A DNA stretch of 41,957 bases from Actinomycetes bacterium (GTDB lineage Bacteria > Actinomycetota > Acidimicrobiia > Acidimicrobiales > RAAP-2). Made by a program: the position numbers and the translations under genes. Where the stretch lies: contig JAJYXE010000025.1 in assembly GCA_021791145.1 (NCBI GenBank), forward strand, positions 1-41,957, in the 5' to 3' direction. Positions 1-7,749 of this stretch are shown here, piece by piece (the stretch's first letter is position 1; every line of letters begins with the position of its first letter). The notes under the pieces are model-generated. The model did not search any database and was not told the origin of the DNA. It saw only the letters and a program-made list of their open reading frames with translations.

Positions 1-507
1 GCGTTGAACGTGCCCTTCGCCTCTCGTGGGAGCCGGTTCGTGGAGTGGATGGAGCTCCTGAGGGCCTGCTGGACGGGCGCGCCCGCTCCATTCGAGGGCC
101 AGCATTACACGCTGCCCCCGGGCGTGTGCTGCCTCCCGCGACCCGCGCACCACGTCCCGCTCCTCGTGGGCGGCCACTCCAAGGTGGCCTGGCGGCGCGC
201 CGGGGCGCTCGGCGACGGCTGGCTGGCGCACCAGTCCGCGACTGCGCTCGACGTGGAGGAGCTGCGCGCGGGCATCGCCGTGAGCCAGGACGCCGCCGTC
301 GGTGTGGGTCGCGACCCAGAGAGGCTCTGGACCACCCTGCGCATCATCGACTCGGCGACGCGCGCCGGGGTCGTCGCCGGCACCCTTGCGGCGCTCGCCG
401 AAGCCGGCGTGGACGAGGTGGTGGTGGACACCGACTGGACGACGCCAGGCGCCGCGGCCGCGACCTTCAGCGCGCTCGCCGCGGCGAGGGAGGAGGTCGG
501 CCGATGA
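1..507 (+). CDS. Luciferase-like (LLM) oxidoreductase, C-terminal part
   Basis: This is the C-terminal 168 codons of a gene that begins before the window; the frame is open from base 1. The family is the bacterial luciferase-like / F420-dependent oxidoreductase TIM barrel. The visible stretch PLLVGGHSKVAWRRAGALGD matches the family's usual [PV]xLVGGxSxxAxRRAAxxGDGW segment, followed by GWLAH. The C-terminal part after residue 100 is the usual variable helix region. Whether it uses F420 or FMN cannot be told from this part, and the substrate is unknown. Its stop codon overlaps the start of the next gene (ATGA), so the two are translationally coupled. The neighbouring cupin and SDR genes fit a small-molecule catabolic locus. 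Confidence 0.8.
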   Translation, partial: ALNVPFASRGSRFVEWMELLRACWTGAPAPFEGQHYTLPPGVCCLPRPAHHVPLLVGGHSKVAWRRAGALGDGWLAHQSATALDVEELRAGIAVSQDAAVGVGRDPERLWTTLRIIDSATRAGVVAGTLAALAEAGVDEVVVDTDWTTPGAAAATFSALAAAREEVGR

Positions 508-896
508 GCCACGACGACGCAGTCGCCCTCCCTCCTGGCGCGCAGCTCGCGCGGGCGGGTGCGGGGGACCTGCTGGAGGAGCCGACGAACGCCGCGCAGG
601 TCCGGCCGATCGTCCGGTTCTCCGAGGGGTCGTCGTCGACGAGCGTCACCTGGGTGGCGATCGACGGGCGTCACCGGCAGCTCTCCTCTCGGCGCTCCAC
701 GCGTTGCTACTACGTGCTCTCGGGCGAGCTCACGTTCCTGCTCACCCCCGGGCCGCCGCTCGTCCTGCGCACTGGCGACGCGCTCGTGGTCCCGAGAGGT
801 ACCGAGTACCGGTTCGAGGGGACCGCGACGTACCTCGTGATGAACACCCCGGCGTTCGAGCCAGGTGACGACGAGTACGCAGACGAGCACGCATAG
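504..896 (+). CDS. Small cupin-domain protein
   Basis: 130-residue single-domain protein of the RmlC-like cupin fold. The start ATG overlaps the stop of the upstream luciferase-like gene by four bases (ATGA). The core reads YYVLSGELTFLL, then a glycine/proline turn and GDALVVPRGTEYRF, which is the typical second half of a cupin barrel (GDxxxxPxGxxHxx). Here the metal-binding histidine is replaced by Tyr, and the first motif has Tyr-Tyr where HxH would be. A classical metal site is therefore doubtful. It could be a non-metal isomerase or a sensor/binding cupin acting with the upstream flavoenzyme. The function is not assigned beyond the fold. Confidence 0.75.
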   Translation: MSHDDAVALPPGAQLARAGAGDLLEEPTNAAQVRPIVRFSEGSSSTSVTWVAIDGRHRQLSSRRSTRCYYVLSGELTFLLTPGPPLVLRTGDALVVPRGTEYRFEGTATYLVMNTPAFEPGDDEYADEHA

Positions 897-925
897 GGCT
901 GCCTCGGCGAGCTGGGAGCGGCGCG

Positions 926-956
926 GGCTCGGCCGGCGGCTCCCCGGAGCCGAGCC
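926..956. terminator. Probable bidirectional terminator hairpin
   Basis: Between the convergent cupin and SDR genes there are two overlapping hairpins. The first pairs GGCTCGGC (926-933) with GCCGAGCC (949-956). The second is tighter, pairing CGGCTCC (937-943) with GGAGCCG (946-952). There is no T-tract, which is common for terminators in high-GC actinobacteria. Confidence 0.45.
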
Positions 957-965
957 GGGGTGGGG

Positions 966-1730
966 TCAGCGGACGTACGCTGCCCCGTTGATGTCCAGCG
1001 TCGCGCCGGAGAGGTGCCGGCACAGCCCGCTCGCGGCGAACGCCACCAGGTTCGCGACCTCGACGGGTGGCACCATCTCGCCGAGCGGGAGGATCGCCTT
1101 GACCGCGTCCTCGCCGCCGCGCGTGGTGGCGGCGATCTCTGACATACGGGTCCTCACGATCCCCGGCGCGATGACGTAGGCGAGCACACCGTCTTTCGCG
1201 TGGTTCCTCGCGATGGTCTGGGTCATGGCCCGGATGGCCGCTTTGCTCGCCGCGTAGGCGGTCAGCTGGGGGATCGCCGAGCCCTGTTCGGCGACCCAGC
1301 TCGACATGGTCACGATGACCCCGCCGCCGGTCTCACGGAAGTGCCGCACCGCCTCGCGCATCAGGTCGGCCGGCTCTTTGACGTTGACCTGGAGCACGTG
1401 GTCCCAGGTGGCGTCCCAGTGCGCGTCGTCCGCGTCGATCGGGGTTTCGGGCATCACCCCGGCGTTGAGGACGACCACGTCCACGCGGCCTCGCCACGCC
1501 ACTGCCTTCGCCCACAGCTCGCGTCCGGACCCAGGAACGGCGAAGTCGGACTCCACGAGCAGCTTGCGCTCGGCCGGGACGTCCCGGGTCGCCTCCTGCG
1601 CGCCGACCCCGTGCTCTCCGTAGTGGGCCACGAGGCAGGCGCCGGCCGCGCCGAGGACCGTCGCGGTCGCGGCCCCGATGCCCCGAGAGGCACCCGTGAG
1701 CAGCACGGTCTTGCCGCTGAGGTCGATCAT
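966..1730 (-). CDS. SDR-family oxidoreductase (FabG-like)
   Basis: 254-residue classical short-chain dehydrogenase/reductase. The cofactor motif TGASRGIG is at residues 12-19 and NAG at 89-91. The catalytic Ser is about 143-144 and YAASK is at 159-163, all in the correct order. Length and motifs are those of the FabG/BDH class; the substrate cannot be deduced. The ATG start at 1730 is chosen because the protein then begins six residues before the first beta strand and has an AAAGGAAG ribosome-binding site about 7 bases upstream. A frame running further upstream has no family similarity. It lies 101 bp downstream of a second SDR on the same strand, probably in one transcript. Confidence 0.9.
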   Translation of the reverse strand: MIDLSGKTVLLTGASRGIGAATATVLGAAGACLVAHYGEHGVGAQEATRDVPAERKLLVESDFAVPGSGRELWAKAVAWRGRVDVVVLNAGVMPETPIDADDAHWDATWDHVLQVNVKEPADLMREAVRHFRETGGGVIVTMSSWVAEQGSAIPQLTAYAASKAAIRAMTQTIARNHAKDGVLAYVIAPGIVRTRMSEIAATTRGGEDAVKAILPLGEMVPPVEVANLVAFAASGLCRHLSGATLDINGAAYVR

Positions 1731-1743
1731 TCGTCGCTTCCTT

Positions 1744-1789
1744 TCTCGACGTGTGGCCTTCTGGACGTGTGGATGGTCTCGACGTGTGG
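1744..1789. repeat. Three direct repeats of GACGTGTGG between the two SDR genes
   Basis: GACGTGTGG occurs at 1748-1756, 1764-1772 and 1781-1789. The first and third copies share the longer 13-mer TCTCGACGTGTGG. The spacing of 16 and 17 bp is close to one and a half helical turns. The array sits in the 101-bp gap between the two SDR genes. It may bind a regulator, or be a small expansion without function. Confidence 0.6.
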
Positions 1790-1831
1790 ACGGGGAGGAT
1801 CGCGCATGTGCTGGACCGGGCGCCTGTTCGC

Positions 1832-2599
1832 TCAGAGGACTCCGGCGTCCACGGCGAGCAGCTGCCCGGTGATCCCCGACGCGAGGTCGCTCGCCAAGAA
1901 GAGCACCGCGTTCGCCACCTCTTCCGCCGTGACCACCCTCCCGAGCGCGGTCGTGGCGCCGACGAGACGCAAGGCTTCCTCGACCGGAGGACCTCCCTGG
2001 GCCGCGCGGGAGGCCATACGGGACAGGAGCGCGTCGGTGGCGACCGGGCCCGGGCCGACGGCGTTCACCCGGATCCCCTCGCGCCCTGCGTCGAGCGCCA
2101 CCGAGCGCACGAGCCCCACGACGGCATGCTTGCTCGCGACGTACGACGCGAGGTGCGGGTCGCCCTTCCAACCGTTGACCGACGACATCACCACGATCGA
2201 TCCCCGCCGCTCGCGGCGCATGGCTCTCACGGCCTCTCGCACCGTGAGCATCACCCCGCGCGTGTTCACCGCGAACACCGCGTCCCACTGCGCGGGGTCG
2301 ATCTCCGAGGTGGCGGTCCACGCAGGGACGATGCCGGCGTTGGCCACGACGACATCGGGGACACCGACGCGCGAGGCCACCTCGGCGAACGCACGCTCGA
2401 GCGACGCCGCATCCCGGACGTCGGCGGTGACGGGCGCCCACCCGGCGGGCAGTGCCTCAGGGGTTGGCTCCACGAGGTCCACGACCGCGCCCGACGCACC
2501 GGCGTCCGCGAACCTCCCGGCGATCGCCGCCCCGAGCCCCGCCGCGCCACCGGTGACCAGCGCAACCCTGCCCGCCAGGAGGCCAGGTCCCGCGGTCAT
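1832..2599 (-). CDS. SDR-family oxidoreductase
   Basis: 255-residue short-chain dehydrogenase/reductase. TGGAAGLG (residues 16-23) is the NAD(P) loop, Asp41 after the second strand suggests NAD preference, NAG is at 87-89, the catalytic Ser is at 139/140 and YVASK at 153-157. The C-terminal DLASGITGQLLAVDAG is the usual end of the family. It is the first gene of a two-SDR unit reading away from the divergent control region at 2600-2676 and is followed by the other SDR after 101 bp. The two are only distant paralogues and probably act on successive or alternative substrates. The substrate is unknown. Confidence 0.9.
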   Translation of the reverse strand: MTAGPGLLAGRVALVTGGAAGLGAAIAGRFADAGASGAVVDLVEPTPEALPAGWAPVTADVRDAASLERAFAEVASRVGVPDVVVANAGIVPAWTATSEIDPAQWDAVFAVNTRGVMLTVREAVRAMRRERRGSIVVMSSVNGWKGDPHLASYVASKHAVVGLVRSVALDAGREGIRVNAVGPGPVATDALLSRMASRAAQGGPPVEEALRLVGATTALGRVVTAEEVANAVLFLASDLASGITGQLLAVDAGVL

Positions 2600-2610
2600 G
2601 ACGCGACATC

Positions 2611-2644
2611 CTCGAGCGGGGAACCGAGCGGTTCACGGCTCGAG
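2611..2644. promoter_or_regulatory. 34-bp nested dyad in the divergent intergenic region
   Basis: The 77-bp gap between the divergent SDR and [2Fe-2S] genes contains a symmetric nested palindrome. The outer arms are CTCGAGC (2611-2617) and GCTCGAG (2638-2644). Both outer arms are separated by 3 bp from the inner arms GAACCG (2621-2626) and CGGTTC (2629-2634), and the centre is AG. Both half-arm pairs are perfect. The position is that of an operator controlling both directions. The regulator is not encoded in the window. Confidence 0.6.
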
Positions 2645-2676
2645 GTCGTGACCGAGGCGGTCGTTACCATGAGGCC

Positions 2677-2997
2677 GTGCGTCTCCTTTCTCGCGGCCGC
2701 TTCCCGCTCACCCCCGCATCTCCGCTCGCTCGTGGACGGGAGGTGAGCATCACGCTCGACGGGCGCCCGGTGGTGGCCTACGAGGGCGAGACCGTCGCGG
2801 CGGTCCTCATCGCCGAGGAAGGGCTGATGACCCGCCGGACGTCGAGCGGTGCGAGCCGTGGCATCTACTGCGGGATGGGCGTGTGCTTCGAGTGCCTCGT
2901 CGTGGTGGACGGCGTGCCGAACACCCGGGCGTGCATGACCTTGGTGGCCGACGGGATGCGAGTGGAGCGCCAGGAGGGCGCGGGCCCGCTTCGCTGA
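2677..2997 (+). CDS. [2Fe-2S] small subunit, HcnA / D-hydroxyproline dehydrogenase gamma type
   Basis: 106-residue protein of the Fer2_4 class. Cys65, Cys70, Cys73 and Cys86 form the Cx4CxxCx12C plant-type ferredoxin ligand set, and the signature CGMGVCFECLVVVDG is that of the small subunit of HcnABC, opine oxidases and D-hydroxyproline dehydrogenase. In those enzymes it passes electrons from the FAD subunits. The matching larger subunits lie at 6193 and 7742, separated from it by two genes, so the complex is probably encoded in three pieces of one locus. The GTG start has only a close GAGG. An internal GTG at 2743 would give a shorter protein that still keeps all four cysteines. Confidence 0.85.
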   Translation: MRLLSRGRFPLTPASPLARGREVSITLDGRPVVAYEGETVAAVLIAEEGLMTRRTSSGASRGIYCGMGVCFECLVVVDGVPNTRACMTLVADGMRVERQEGAGPLR

Positions 2998-3154
2998 CGC
3001 GGCCCTCGAGCCGCTCGTGGCGATCACGGACGGACGCGGGCGCAGGGAGGACCGCCGCACGCTGCTCTCGCGCTCGGCGTGCTCTGCACGCAGGCTCGCC
3101 GCCCGCGCGCGTGCCGGCCCGATCCCGTCACCGGTGATGGAGAAGGATTGGAGG

Positions 3155-3179
3155 TTCGCCATGCGATCGTGGGTACGAT
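3155..3179 (+). promoter_or_regulatory. Operator-like word and -10-like box before the 3212 gene
   Basis: TTCGCCATGCGATCG (3155-3169) differs at two of 15 positions from the palindromic word downstream of the promoter at 11034. It is followed by TACGAT (3174-3179), a TANNNT -10-type hexamer inside the small dyad GGGTA-CGA-TACCC. No good -35 is visible: TTGGAG at 3148 is 20 bp away. The operator similarity is seen in the sequence; regulation is inferred. Confidence 0.4.
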
Positions 3180-3211
3180 ACCCGAGCGATGGGAGCTTCC
3201 GAGGACGACGC

Positions 3212-4234
3212 GTGAGCTCGTCGATCGCCGTGGTCGGAGCAGGGACCATCGGCGTCGCCTGGTCGATCGTCTTTGCACGGGCGAAGCGTCCCGTCACGCT
3301 CTACGAGCCCGACGACGTGCGTCGGGAGCGCGCGCGCGAGGATCTCGAGCGGCGCCTGCGAGCGCTGGCAGAGCACGAGCTGCTCGACGAGGAGCCCGAG
3401 GAGGTCGGGGCGCGGGTTGCACTGGTCGGCGATCTCCGTATTGCGGCGCGCGGCGCGTCCTACGTCCAGGAGTGCGCTCCGGAGGATCTCGACCTGAAGC
3501 GAGGGGTGTTCCGAGAGCTCGAGGCGCTTGTTGCGCCGGACGCGGTGCTCGCCTCGTCTTCCTCGGCGATCCCGCCCTCGTCGCTCGCCCCGGCGGTCGA
3601 CGACCCGAGCCGGCTGCTGGTCGCCCATCCGGGCAACCCCCCCTACCTGCTCCCCGTCGTCGAGCTCGTCCCCTCGCCCCTCACCGACACCAGGACGCTC
3701 GATCGAGCCCACGCGCTGCTCGTCTCCGTGGGCATGTCCCCCGTCCGCCTCCGAAAGGAGGTCGAGGGGTTCGTCTTCAATCGGCTGCAAGGGGCGGTGC
3801 TGCGAGAGGCGTACTGCCTGGTGCGCGACGGCGTCGTCGATCCGCTCGACGTCGACAGGGTGGTGCGAGACGGCCTTGGGCGACGGTGGGCCTTCCTGGG
3901 GCCCTTCGAGACGGTCGCGCTCAACACCGAAGGCGGCATCGAGGCGCACGCGGCGCGCATGGGTCCCGCGTACGCCCGCATGGGGGCCGAGCGTGGCCAG
4001 GACGATCCGTGGACCGACGCGATGGTGACGCAGGTTGCCGGTGCCGTCGAGTCCCGTTTCCCCCGCGAGCGCTGGCGCGACCACGTGCTGTGGCGGGACT
4101 CGGCCTTGATGGCGCTCGAGGCGTTCCGCCGGCGCACGCCGCTGCTTTCTGGACCCGATGCGGTCGAGCAGGCGCACGACCAGCCCACCCAGGCCGTGCG
4201 ACGAGACGACGCGGGCAAAAGGAGCGACCGGTGA
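3212..4234 (+). CDS. 3-hydroxyacyl-CoA dehydrogenase-family enzyme, lambda-crystallin/carnitine dehydrogenase type
   Basis: 340-residue NAD-dependent L-3-hydroxyacid dehydrogenase. The Rossmann motif VVGAGTIG is at residues 7-14 and an SSSS segment follows the dinucleotide domain. HPGNPP at 139-144 is the catalytic His loop; the HPxNPP form, followed by PVVELVPSP, is typical of lambda-crystallin (L-gulonate 3-dehydrogenase) and carnitine dehydrogenase rather than fatty-acid FadB (HFFNP). EGFVFNRLQGAVLREA begins the C-terminal helical domain. The GTG at 3212 is chosen because the nucleotide-binding strand then starts at residue 5. An in-frame ATG at 3161 has a better GGAGG ribosome-binding site and cannot be excluded. 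The stop overlaps the next start (GTGA). The true substrate is unknown. Confidence 0.82.
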   Translation: MSSSIAVVGAGTIGVAWSIVFARAKRPVTLYEPDDVRRERAREDLERRLRALAEHELLDEEPEEVGARVALVGDLRIAARGASYVQECAPEDLDLKRGVFRELEALVAPDAVLASSSSAIPPSSLAPAVDDPSRLLVAHPGNPPYLLPVVELVPSPLTDTRTLDRAHALLVSVGMSPVRLRKEVEGFVFNRLQGAVLREAYCLVRDGVVDPLDVDRVVRDGLGRRWAFLGPFETVALNTEGGIEAHAARMGPAYARMGAERGQDDPWTDAMVTQVAGAVESRFPRERWRDHVLWRDSALMALEAFRRRTPLLSGPDAVEQAHDQPTQAVRRDDAGKRSDR

Positions 4235-5883
4235 GCACCGGGCACGGCCGCCTGGAGGAACGGATCCAGGAGCTCGGCAGCGCGTTCTGGACCTGGCGCG
4301 CCGCCGAGCAGCCGCGGACTCGCGACGACGTCCAGCGCATCGAACGGCCCGCCGGCTGGCTCCCGGACTGGAGCGCCGCCGCGATCGAGCGCTACCGGGC
4401 GCGGCTCGACGAGCTCGAGCTCGCCCACCGCTCGATCGAGATCGCAGGTGCGCCGGTCGAGTTGGTGGTCGACCACGCGCTGGTCGGGAGCGCGATCGCG
4501 CGTGCGCGCTTCGAGCTCGAGGTCCTCGAGCCCTGGCGTCGCCAGCCAAGCTTCTACGTGGACCAGACGCTCGGGGTGGTCTTCGATCTGCTCGTCGAGC
4601 ACCGTCCGTTCGACGCCGAGCGGGCGCGCAGCGTGCTGCACGCCCTGGACGCGACCGGACCGGTCCTGTCGGTCGCGCGCGAGAACCTTGCGGGCGAGGC
4701 CGTCGAGCCGTTCGCCGCGGTCACCGTCGACGAGCTCGGGCGCGTGGAAGAGCAGATCGCGGCCCTCCAGGAGGCGCTCGCACCTGCGTTCCCGGCGGAG
4801 CTGCGCGGTCGCCTGGAGACTGCGGCGAGTGGGGCTGCCAAGGCGCTCGGCTCCTACCGCGACTGGCTCGCAGCCGGCGGCGGTGGGTTGCGCAAGTGGC
4901 GTCCGATCGGCGAGGAAGCCCTCGGCCGGTTCCTTCGCGAGGTCGCCTTGGTGCCGTACTCTCCCGCTGAGCTGCTCGAGCTGGCACGGGTGGAGCACGC
5001 CAGGGCGGTTGCGCTGTCCGCGGCTGAGGCGACGCGTCCGCCGGCGAGCCATGGGAAGCTCGACGACCTGGAGCGGCTCGTACGCCGGGCCGCGGAGGAG
5101 GAGGCGGCCATCCGCGCCTTCTACGAAGCGCGCGGGATCCTGAGCCAGCCCGAGACGCTCGGCCACTACCTGATGGTGCCGATGCCCGCGTACCTCCAGG
5201 CGATCTCGTGGCTTGGCGTCACCGACGACCTCACCTCCGAGTCGCGCCTCGACGAGAACGGGGTCCGCTATCTGCCACCGGTCACCGACGACCTGCCGTA
5301 CTTCTTCGCAGCCAACGCTCGGGACCCCCGCTCCATGATCGTGCACGAGGGCGTCCACTATCAGCAGCTCGCGCTCTCGTGGCGCCATCCGGACCCTCTG
5401 CGGCGCCGCTACTACGACTCGTGCGCGAACGAAGGCATCGCCTTCTACCACGAGGAGATGATGCTGCAAGCGGGCTACTTCCCGGACAGCTCACCCACCA
5501 GGGCGGCGATCCTCTCCTTCATGCGCCTGCGCGCCCTGCGCGTGGAGGTGGACGTGCGGCTCGCGACCGGGGACATGACCCTCGCGGACGCTCGCGACTA
5601 CCTCGCATCCGCCGTGCCGATGGACACGGTTACGGCGGCAGAGGAGGCCGCGTCCTTCGCCGCCTCCCCTGGCCAGGGTCTCAGCTACCAGGTCGGCAAG
5701 CGCCAGATCCAGCGGCTCTTGGCCGACGCGGTGCGCGCCCAAGGGGACCGGTTCGACCTGCGGCGTTTCCACGACACGCTGTGGCTCAACGGCAATGTTC
5801 CCATCGAGCTGCAGCGCCTGGAGCTGCTCGGACCACAGACGACGGCACGAGCCCGACCGAGCGCCGAGACAGTCGGGAGCTGA
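4231..5883 (+). CDS. DUF885-family metallohydrolase
   Basis: 550-residue DUF885 protein, a family of gluzincin-like putative zinc carboxypeptidases. HEGVH (His372, Glu373, His376) is the HExxH zinc motif and NEGIAFYHEEMM supplies Glu401 as the expected third ligand, 25 residues downstream. No signal peptide is visible, so it should act in the cytoplasm. The GTG start overlaps the previous stop by four bases and has AAAAGGAG six bases upstream. It shares the locus with a second, divergent DUF885 protein (13324) and a peptide-type binding protein (11391), which suits peptide or amide hydrolysis. Substrate not known. Confidence 0.85.
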   Translation: MSTGHGRLEERIQELGSAFWTWRAAEQPRTRDDVQRIERPAGWLPDWSAAAIERYRARLDELELAHRSIEIAGAPVELVVDHALVGSAIARARFELEVLEPWRRQPSFYVDQTLGVVFDLLVEHRPFDAERARSVLHALDATGPVLSVARENLAGEAVEPFAAVTVDELGRVEEQIAALQEALAPAFPAELRGRLETAASGAAKALGSYRDWLAAGGGGLRKWRPIGEEALGRFLREVALVPYSPAELLELARVEHARAVALSAAEATRPPASHGKLDDLERLVRRAAEEEAAIRAFYEARGILSQPETLGHYLMVPMPAYLQAISWLGVTDDLTSESRLDENGVRYLPPVTDDLPYFFAANARDPRSMIVHEGVHYQQLALSWRHPDPLRRRYYDSCANEGIAFYHEEMMLQAGYFPDSSPTRAAILSFMRLRALRVEVDVRLATGDMTLADARDYLASAVPMDTVTAAEEAASFAASPGQGLSYQVGKRQIQRLLADAVRAQGDRFDLRRFHDTLWLNGNVPIELQRLELLGPQTTARARPSAETVGS

Positions 5884-5986
5884 GGCGACGTCGGTCTCCC
5901 CCGAGGCCCCGGTCCTCCTGCGACGCCGGCGTCCCGGGCCCCTTTCGGTCTCGGCGAGCGCGGACGGTCTTCGCCCGCACTTCGCC

Positions 5987-6015
5987 TTGACACGGGCGTG
6001 CGGCGCACTGAGAAT
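5987..6015 (+). promoter_or_regulatory. Sigma70-type promoter before the FAD/BFD oxidoreductase operon
   Basis: TTGACA (5987-5992), a 17-bp spacer and GAGAAT (6010-6015) form a near-consensus housekeeping promoter. Transcription would start near 6022 and leave about 170 bases of leader before the GTG at 6193. The 309-bp gap 5884-6192 holds no gene; it also has the palindrome GACGCCGGCGTC at 5922-5933 just after the DUF885 gene. Confidence 0.75.
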
Positions 6016-6043
6016 GGCTCATCGGAACTATGACGTACATTCG

Positions 6044-6072
6044 CTCGGCATGCGAACGCAATCGGGCGTTCG
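6044..6072 (+). promoter_or_regulatory. Operator-like word plus perfect hairpin just downstream of the promoter
   Basis: CTCGGCATGCGAACG (6044-6058) matches 12 of 15 bases of the palindromic word at 11086-11100. It overlaps a perfect dyad, CGAACGC (6053-6059) and GCGTTCG (6066-6072), with a six-base centre. The position, about 20-50 bases after the start site, suits a repressor site or an early RNA hairpin. Confidence 0.5.
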
Positions 6073-6192
6073 ACCGCACCAGCCCGAGCGCGCGCGAGGG
6101 GAGCGTCCCGTGACGCCTGCCCCCGCGCCTGCACCCGCGCCAGGTCGCAGCTTCACGCCGAGCGGCGTGCCTCGCACCTGCTGACGCCGACT

Positions 6193-7749
6193 GTGACGCT
6201 TGCCGGCACCCCCGTCCCCCCGCGTGCCGCCGGTCGCGGCGCGGGAGCGACCCGCGAGGTGGTGGACCTCTTGGTCGTCGGCGGAGGTCCGGCAGGTCTC
6301 AGCGCGGCGGCAGAAGCGGCGCACCACGGGCTGCGGGTCGTGCTCGTGGACGAGCGAGCGACCTTCGGCGGGCAGATCTACCGGCAGCCGGGCCCGGGCT
6401 TCGTCGTGCACGACGCACGACGCGTCGGACGTGACTATCTCCGCGGTGTGGTGCTGGTGGAAGCCGCGCGTCGCGCCGGCGCGGAGCTCCGTTGCCGGAC
6501 CAGCGTGTTGTCGCTGCGTGGGACCACCGCAGCGTGCCTCGCGGAAGGAGGCGCACGCGTCGAGCTCGTACGCGCGCGGCGGGTTCTCGTCGCTCCCGGG
6601 GCGACCGACCGACCGGTGCCGTTCCCCGGTTGGACGCTCCCTGGCGTCCTCACCGCAGGCGGTGCGCAGGCGCTCGTGAAGGCGTCGCGCGTCTCGCCGG
6701 GCAGCCGTCTCGTCTTCGCTGGCAGCGGTCCTCTCGCGCTGGCCTTCCCCGCGCAGTTGCGTCACTTGGGGGTGAACGTGGTGCTTGCGCTCGAGGCGGG
6801 CCCTGCCCCCCGGGCAGTCCGGGTGGCGGGGCTCCTTGCGGCGGGATGGGGGAACGCGACCTTGCTCCGCGACGCCCTCTCGTACCGCGCGCAGCTGCTC
6901 GCTGCGCGTGTGCCGCTGCGCTACCGGCGCATCGTCGTGCGGGCCGAAGGCGAGGACCGGCTCGAGGCCGTCGTCCACGCCGCGGTCGACGCCGAGTGGC
7001 GAGTGCTGCCCGGCTCCGAGGAACGCCTCGAGGTCGATACGTTGTGCGTCGGCTACGGCTTCGTCCCCTCCACCGAGCTGTTGCGGCTCGCAGGATGCCG
7101 TTTCGGCTACGACGAGGACCTGGGAGGGCTCGTGGTGGAGGTCGACGCCTGGCAGCGGACGAGCGTGGACGGGGTGCTCGCGGCAGGGGATGGGACCGGG
7201 GTGCGCGGCGCGCCGGTCGCGCTCGGGCAGGGTCGGCTGGCGGCCTTGGGGGCAGCCGCCGACCTCGGCGCGATCACCTGGGCGAGGGCGTACGAGCTGG
7301 CGCGTCCGCTCCGACGTCGACTGAGGGCAAAGGAGCGCTTCCGCCGTGCCCTCCGGCCCCTGTACGGGGTCGGTGCCGGGATCTATGAGCTCGCGACCCC
7401 CGAGACGGTGGTGTGCCGCTGCGAGGAGGTGACCATCGCCCGGCTCGAGCTGGCGCTGGACGCGACCGTCGACGTGGACGTCGTGAAGAGCTACACGCGC
7501 GCGGGGATGGGGCTCTGTCAGGGGCGGAACTGCCAGCGCCAGATCAGCGCGCTGCTGGCACGCCGGACGGGGGGTGGCACCGGCCCGGCCGGGGGCGGGC
7601 GCGGGAGGGCGCGTCCTGCTGGGGCGCTCTCCGACGCGCAGCTCGCGACGCTGGCAGGCACCACGCCGAGGCCGCCGGTTCGCCCTGCGCCGATCGGCGT
7701 GCTCGCTGACGACTCGGTGCCCGACCAGGGGTTGTTCGTCGGTGGGTGA
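6193..7749 (+). CDS. FAD/NAD-dependent oxidoreductase with BFD-like [2Fe-2S] domain (HcnB / hydroxyproline DH alpha type)
   Basis: 518-residue flavoprotein. GGGPAG at residues 30-35 starts the FAD Rossmann fold and DERATFGGQIYRQPG is the usual adjoining segment of HcnB-like subunits. A second dinucleotide fold follows the VFAGSGPLAL segment. The C-terminal domain carries Cys408, Cys410, Cys442 and Cys447 in CRCE...RAGMGLCQGRNC, the BFD-type [2Fe-2S] binding domain of this family. The protein ends with about 60 low-complexity residues. It heads the operon 6193-10957 and overlaps the next gene by 8 bases. With the DAO subunit at 7742 and the small [2Fe-2S] subunit at 2677 it should form an electron-transfer-linked amino/imino-acid dehydrogenase. 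The GTG start is uncertain by some 20 residues. Confidence 0.87.
   Translation: MTLAGTPVPPRAAGRGAGATREVVDLLVVGGGPAGLSAAAEAAHHGLRVVLVDERATFGGQIYRQPGPGFVVHDARRVGRDYLRGVVLVEAARRAGAELRCRTSVLSLRGTTAACLAEGGARVELVRARRVLVAPGATDRPVPFPGWTLPGVLTAGGAQALVKASRVSPGSRLVFAGSGPLALAFPAQLRHLGVNVVLALEAGPAPRAVRVAGLLAAGWGNATLLRDALSYRAQLLAARVPLRYRRIVVRAEGEDRLEAVVHAAVDAEWRVLPGSEERLEVDTLCVGYGFVPSTELLRLAGCRFGYDEDLGGLVVEVDAWQRTSVDGVLAAGDGTGVRGAPVALGQGRLAALGAAADLGAITWARAYELARPLRRRLRAKERFRRALRPLYGVGAGIYELATPETVVCRCEEVTIARLELALDATVDVDVVKSYTRAGMGLCQGRNCQRQISALLARRTGGGTGPAGGGRGRARPAGALSDAQLATLAGTTPRPPVRPAPIGVLADDSVPDQGLFVGG

Noticed and set aside
5922..5933. Palindrome GACGCCGGCGTC as a terminator
   Set aside because: It has no loop and no T-tract, so a stable RNA hairpin terminator is not supported. 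It is mentioned only as a sequence feature.
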